Positions 6,784 through 9,258 of a stretch of DNA of 9,258 nt are shown here, piece after piece (the first letter of the stretch is position 1; each line of letters begins with the position of its first letter). A program made the position numbers and the translations under genes. Under the pieces are notes generated by a model. The model searched no databases, was not told the origin of the DNA, and worked only from the letters and a program-made list of their open reading frames with translations. Where the stretch lies: positions 1 through 9,258 of the forward strand of contig JAGDAG010000100.1 in the NCBI GenBank assembly GCA_017959625.1, in the 5' to 3' direction. This DNA is from Abditibacteriota bacterium (GTDB taxonomy: Bacteria; Armatimonadota; UBA5829).

Positions 6784-8106
6784 TCACAGGTCCTTTATCA
6801 TTTCCTTCAGGGCTTTTTCCGCCGCTCTTTTGTCTCCGGGAACAAGCTCTCCCGCCAGCACCATTTGCCTCAGCCTCTCTTTTGCCTCTCCCGCCCTTTT
6901 GCCCGTGAGCCCGGCAAGAGAGGATATCTCGCTGCCGGAAAGAGGGGAAAGCTCCTTTTCCAGAAGCCCCGGCGCCGCCAGACGATCCAGGCGCTCCTTC
7001 ATCTGCCCGAACCTGTCCAGCCCGGTATCATAAGAGTTTTTGTCCGCTTCCATCAGCAAGAGCAGCCGGGGGAGTATATCCCGGTTTCTGTGGATACATT
7101 CCCGGAACTCACTGTCGGTCTCTGCCCTGAAAAAAGAGTTGTGCTCTTCTATCAGCCGGCAGGCGTCCTGTATCCGGGCTTTCGGGAATCTCAGGCGGGC
7201 GAGGATCTCCGCCGCCGTTTTAGCGGAGGCGGCGGCGTGTCCGGGGAACCTTCCCTCCGGGGTCATCACCGCAGGCTTGGAAACGTCGTGGAGCAAAGCG
7301 GCAAGCCTCAGCGGCGCGTCCGGCAGCCGTTCCGCCACCCGCAGGGTATGCTCCCACACGTCGCAGCCGTAGCCTTTTCCCGCAGGGCAGCCGGCCAGGG
7401 GGCAAAGCTCCGGTATGACGTATGCCGCAGCGCCAAGGCGGAGAAACAGCTCCAGCCCTTTCCGGGGCGACGGCATAGAGAGCAGTTTTTCGAGCTCGTC
7501 GCGTTTTCGTTCCGCCGAAAGGGTCTCAAGCCCTTCCGCCGCCCTCTCTGCGCCGGCGCAAAGCTCCGGGAGCGGCTCAAAGCCGGGAAGCGATGCGTAT
7601 CTTACGGCTCTCAGTATCCGCAGCGGGTCCTCGCAAAAGGACGCATAAGGCTCTCTGCAGGTGCGCAGGACCCTGTTCTGCAGGTCGTCGAGGCCCATCC
7701 CCGTGGGGTCCAGAAGTTCTCCGGTAAAAAGGTTTTTATAAAGAGCGTTCACGGTGAAGTCTCTGCGGAAGGCGTCTTTTTCGATATCTGCGGGCAGCAC
7801 CTCCGGAAGGCGGCTGCCTTTGGAATAGGCGTCCGTCCTGGCGCCGGTGACTTCAACGAGAAAGCCCCTGCAGTATATTTTGGCCGTATTGAACCGCGGC
7901 AGAAACACGGGCCTTTCCCCGGCTCCCTTTTCCGAAAGGAGCCTCACCAGAGCGCAGGCGTCTCCCTCGGCCATAAGGTCGGGGTCCACGGGCCGAAGCC
8001 CCAGCAGCCTGTCGCGCACCGCTCCGCCCACCAGATAGACCCTGTTTTCAAATGCCGTCCCCGAAAGGGCGTTTTGTATATCTTTCAGCAACGCTTCCAT
8101 TTGCAT
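6784..8106 (-). CDS. cca: Class II tRNA nucleotidyltransferase (CCA-adding type) with HD domain
   Basis: The 440-residue product matches class II CCA-adding enzymes, which build or repair the CCA end of tRNAs in the cytoplasm. The head carries YLVGGAVRDRLLG (24-36) and the metal pair D41-P-D43. RRDFTVNAL (114-122) and EDPLRILRAVRY (159-170) follow; the latter includes the E/D-x-x-R nucleotide-selecting motif. An HD phosphohydrolase domain comes next: H253, H273-D274 in LLHDVSKP, H290 and a likely D355. Split CC-adding or A-adding enzymes and poly(A) polymerases are close relatives, but length and the single complete set of motifs favour a full CCA enzyme. Start is ATG at 8106 with a weak AGAAG six bases upstream; a second ATG two codons later is possible. 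It is first in a two-gene operon driven by the promoter at 8153-8181. Confidence 0.9.
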   Translation of the reverse strand: MQMEALLKDIQNALSGTAFENRVYLVGGAVRDRLLGLRPVDPDLMAEGDACALVRLLSEKGAGERPVFLPRFNTAKIYCRGFLVEVTGARTDAYSKGSRLPEVLPADIEKDAFRRDFTVNALYKNLFTGELLDPTGMGLDDLQNRVLRTCREPYASFCEDPLRILRAVRYASLPGFEPLPELCAGAERAAEGLETLSAERKRDELEKLLSMPSPRKGLELFLRLGAAAYVIPELCPLAGCPAGKGYGCDVWEHTLRVAERLPDAPLRLAALLHDVSKPAVMTPEGRFPGHAAASAKTAAEILARLRFPKARIQDACRLIEEHNSFFRAETDSEFRECIHRNRDILPRLLLLMEADKNSYDTGLDRFGQMKERLDRLAAPGLLEKELSPLSGSEISSLAGLTGKRAGEAKERLRQMVLAGELVPGDKRAAEKALKEMIKDL

Positions 8107-8129
8107 TCAACGCTTCTATATGCTATAAT
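8101..8129 (+). promoter_or_regulatory. Probable promoter of the GDPD-like gene
   Basis: TGCTATAAT (8121-8129) is an extended -10 with a perfect TATAAT (8124-8129). TTGCAT (8101-8106) sits 17 bases upstream as a poor -35 and overlaps the ATG of the divergent CCA gene. Start near 8136 would give a leader of about 67 bases. A weaker alternative is TTGTGG (8132-8137) with TATACA (8155-8160). Confidence 0.55.
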
Positions 8130-8152
8130 TTTTGTGGAAAACACACATAAGT

Positions 8153-8181
8153 ATTATACATAAAAACAGGTCTTCTTTCAA
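8153..8181 (-). promoter_or_regulatory. Sigma70-like promoter of the CCA/UROD operon
   Basis: On the minus strand TTGAAA (8181-8176) is separated by exactly 17 bases from TATAAT (8158-8153). Transcription would begin near 8146, about 40 bases before the CCA gene start. This is the best-matched promoter in the window. Confidence 0.75.
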
Positions 8182-8202
8182 TAAGGGGGCCGGGAGGCAG
8201 GG

Positions 8203-9135
8203 ATGAAACAAACGATAACCTTTGCCATATTGCTTTTGGCTGCCGGCGCCATATGTTTCGGAGCGAATTATTCTCCCGACAAATCCGGCAGCTTCAGGCT
8301 TCCTCCCAGAAACAAAAAGGAAGTGAAGATCATAGCCAACAGGGGCTATTCCTCCAATTTTCCCGAAAACACCATGCTGGCTTTCGGCAAGGCGGCCGAG
8401 ACAGGCTGCGACATGATAATGCTGGACGTCCGCAGCACAAAAGACAACGTGCCCGTGGCTCTGAAGGACGCCTCTCTTGACAGGACCACCAACACCTTCG
8501 GCGACATCAAGAGCAAAACCTTTCAGGAGCTCACAGCCTTCCGGGCGGGATACAGCGAGATCTTCGGGCAGCAGTTCGCCGAAGAAGGCATACCCTCCCT
8601 TGAGGAGGTGTTCGGGACCTTCCGTAAAAAGAGGCTGATGCTGAATATTTACAGCAGCTTTGACACTCCTCTGGTGCGGGAAGCCATGCGGAAAACCAAA
8701 TACTCCGAAAAGAACGCGATCCTCACCTTCAATAACCCGGAGGATATAAGCACCGCCCGTGGCGCAGGCTTCAGGGGCGAGATATTCTTCAGAAGCCCTC
8801 TGGAAGATTATTTCAGGGCCCAGGACAGAAGCGTATTCATAGCAAACGCCAAAAAGAACGGGGCAAACGGCTTTGTGGTGTCCTACTCCGATATGTTCGG
8901 GGTCCTGGACCAATCCAAGCGGGGCGTGTTTATGGTGCAGTGCGCCAAAAACAGGCTGCCGGTCTACGTCATCGGCTCCTCCTCCACTCTGGATATACAG
9001 GCGGCCATGGAGTATCAGCTGCGGGGCCTTATCGGCAAAAAGGGCTACACAGGCAAATTTGCGGGGGTAATAACCCCCGACCCGGGAAGGGCGATGCTCA
9101 TAGCCGGACGGCTGAAGGCAGGAGTAATAAAATAA
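8203..9135 (+). CDS. Exported GDPD-like protein, probably catalytically inactive
   Basis: This 310-residue protein has the glycerophosphodiester phosphodiesterase framework: RGYSSNFPENTMLAF (47-61), LDVRSTKDNVPV (74-85), KDASLDRTT (88-96), IPSLEEVF (130-137) and a C-terminal VITPDPGRAM (289-298). Residues 1-20 are a hydrophobic signal peptide, with cleavage likely near G20; C18 lacks a clean lipobox. Active GDPDs start with HRG, have E-x-D, HD and a later E-x-K. Here these read N46-RG, M73-L-D75, K88-D89 and N148-I-Y150, so both catalytic histidines and two of three metal acids are gone. R47, E55 and D75 remain. The frame is intact, so this is a conserved-looking pseudoenzyme or an enzyme with altered chemistry, not an obvious pseudogene. 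GGGAGG five bases before the ATG sets the start. It stands alone on the plus strand between its own promoter and terminator. Confidence 0.85.
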   Translation: MKQTITFAILLLAAGAICFGANYSPDKSGSFRLPPRNKKEVKIIANRGYSSNFPENTMLAFGKAAETGCDMIMLDVRSTKDNVPVALKDASLDRTTNTFGDIKSKTFQELTAFRAGYSEIFGQQFAEEGIPSLEEVFGTFRKKRLMLNIYSSFDTPLVREAMRKTKYSEKNAILTFNNPEDISTARGAGFRGEIFFRSPLEDYFRAQDRSVFIANAKKNGANGFVVSYSDMFGVLDQSKRGVFMVQCAKNRLPVYVIGSSSTLDIQAAMEYQLRGLIGKKGYTGKFAGVITPDPGRAMLIAGRLKAGVIK

Positions 9136-9151
9136 ATGCTTTCCGAAGCAT

Positions 9152-9187
9152 AACGCCGGATCCGCTTTTGCGGCCGGCGTTTTTTTT
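9152..9187 (+). terminator. Strong intrinsic terminator of the GDPD-like gene
   Basis: AACGCCGG (9152-9159) pairs with CCGGCGTT (9174-9181). A two-base bulge leads to an inner CCGC-TTTT-GCGG stem, and the T-tract runs 9180-9187. A separate small perfect hairpin, ATGCTT-TCCG-AAGCAT (9136-9151), fills the gap between the stop codon and the terminator. Confidence 0.9.
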
Positions 9188-9191
9188 CGCC

Positions 9192-9258
9192 GTCATATCG
9201 GCTTGACCCCACAGCGTCATCCCGGCGGAAGTCTTGGTTGTTGCGGTCATCCCGGCGA
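9192..9258. repeat. Dispersed GTCATCCCGGCG repeats, running off the right edge
   Basis: GTCATCCCGGCG occurs at 9216-9227 and again at 9246-9257, 30 bases apart, with a looser GTCATATCGGC at 9192. CGGCTTGACCCC (9199-9210), then GTCATCCCG, parallels CGGCTTGATCCC (5360-5371), then GTCATCTCG, left of element A. So this is the same repeat family in the same orientation on the other side of the CCA/UROD/GDPD block. The element is cut by the window end. Confidence 0.65.

Noticed and set aside
6508..8163. A 551-codon open frame on the plus strand
   Set aside because: It runs antisense through the CCA enzyme and part of the UROD-like gene, both of which have clear motifs. The translation is basic and low in recognisable structure.
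8116..8913. A 265-codon open frame on the minus strand
   Set aside because: It is antisense to the GDPD-like gene, which has a signal peptide, good ribosome site, family motifs and a terminator. The antisense frame has none of these.

Overview
The window is about 60% GC by eye and reads as ordinary bacterial DNA: ATG starts with purine-rich Shine-Dalgarno sites, sigma70-like promoters with TATAAT boxes, intrinsic terminators, tight gene spacing and a 4-base ATGA start/stop overlap. Taxonomy cannot be fixed from this stretch. A UROD-type methyltransferase-like protein, a very long secreted ankyrin protein and GTCATCTCG/GTCATCCCG intergenic palindromes would fit an uncultured, perhaps host-associated, anaerobe. 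An Armatimonadota/Abditibacteriota-like or PVC-like lineage is only a guess.

Layout, read along the minus strand. (1) A three-gene operon runs leftward from an extended -10 promoter near 5280. It encodes a PMT/ArnT-type membrane glycosyltransferase (5249-3573), an ADP-ribosylglycohydrolase of the DraG family (3560-2625), and an exported protein of about 24 tandem ankyrin repeats (2628 to the left edge, 3' end missing). Gene 2 starts 12 bases after gene 1. Gene 3 overlaps gene 2 by ATGA, so co-translation is likely. (2) An intergenic stretch of about 510 bases (5250-5762) carries no convincing gene. It holds three related imperfect palindromes ending in CGAGATGAC, a pair of 22-base direct repeats exactly 120 bases apart, a weak minus-strand terminator and a plus-strand terminator-like hairpin. 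(3) A second minus-strand operon encodes a class II CCA-adding-type tRNA nucleotidyltransferase with an HD domain (8106-6784) and, one base after its stop codon, a uroporphyrinogen-decarboxylase-superfamily protein of the methyltransferase type (6782-5763). (4) A 96-base divergent control region has two promoters firing across each other. (5) The only plus-strand gene (8203-9135) encodes an exported glycerophosphodiester phosphodiesterase-like protein, closed by a strong terminator. Another member of the dispersed repeat family fills the right edge.

The most notable observation is that the GDPD-like protein keeps the family framework but has replaced both catalytic histidines and two of the three metal-binding acids, so it looks like an exported pseudoenzyme. 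The repeat cluster and the glycosyltransferase / ADP-ribosylglycohydrolase / secreted-ankyrin operon also merit a second look. No CRISPR array, tRNA, rRNA, transposase or phage gene was seen.
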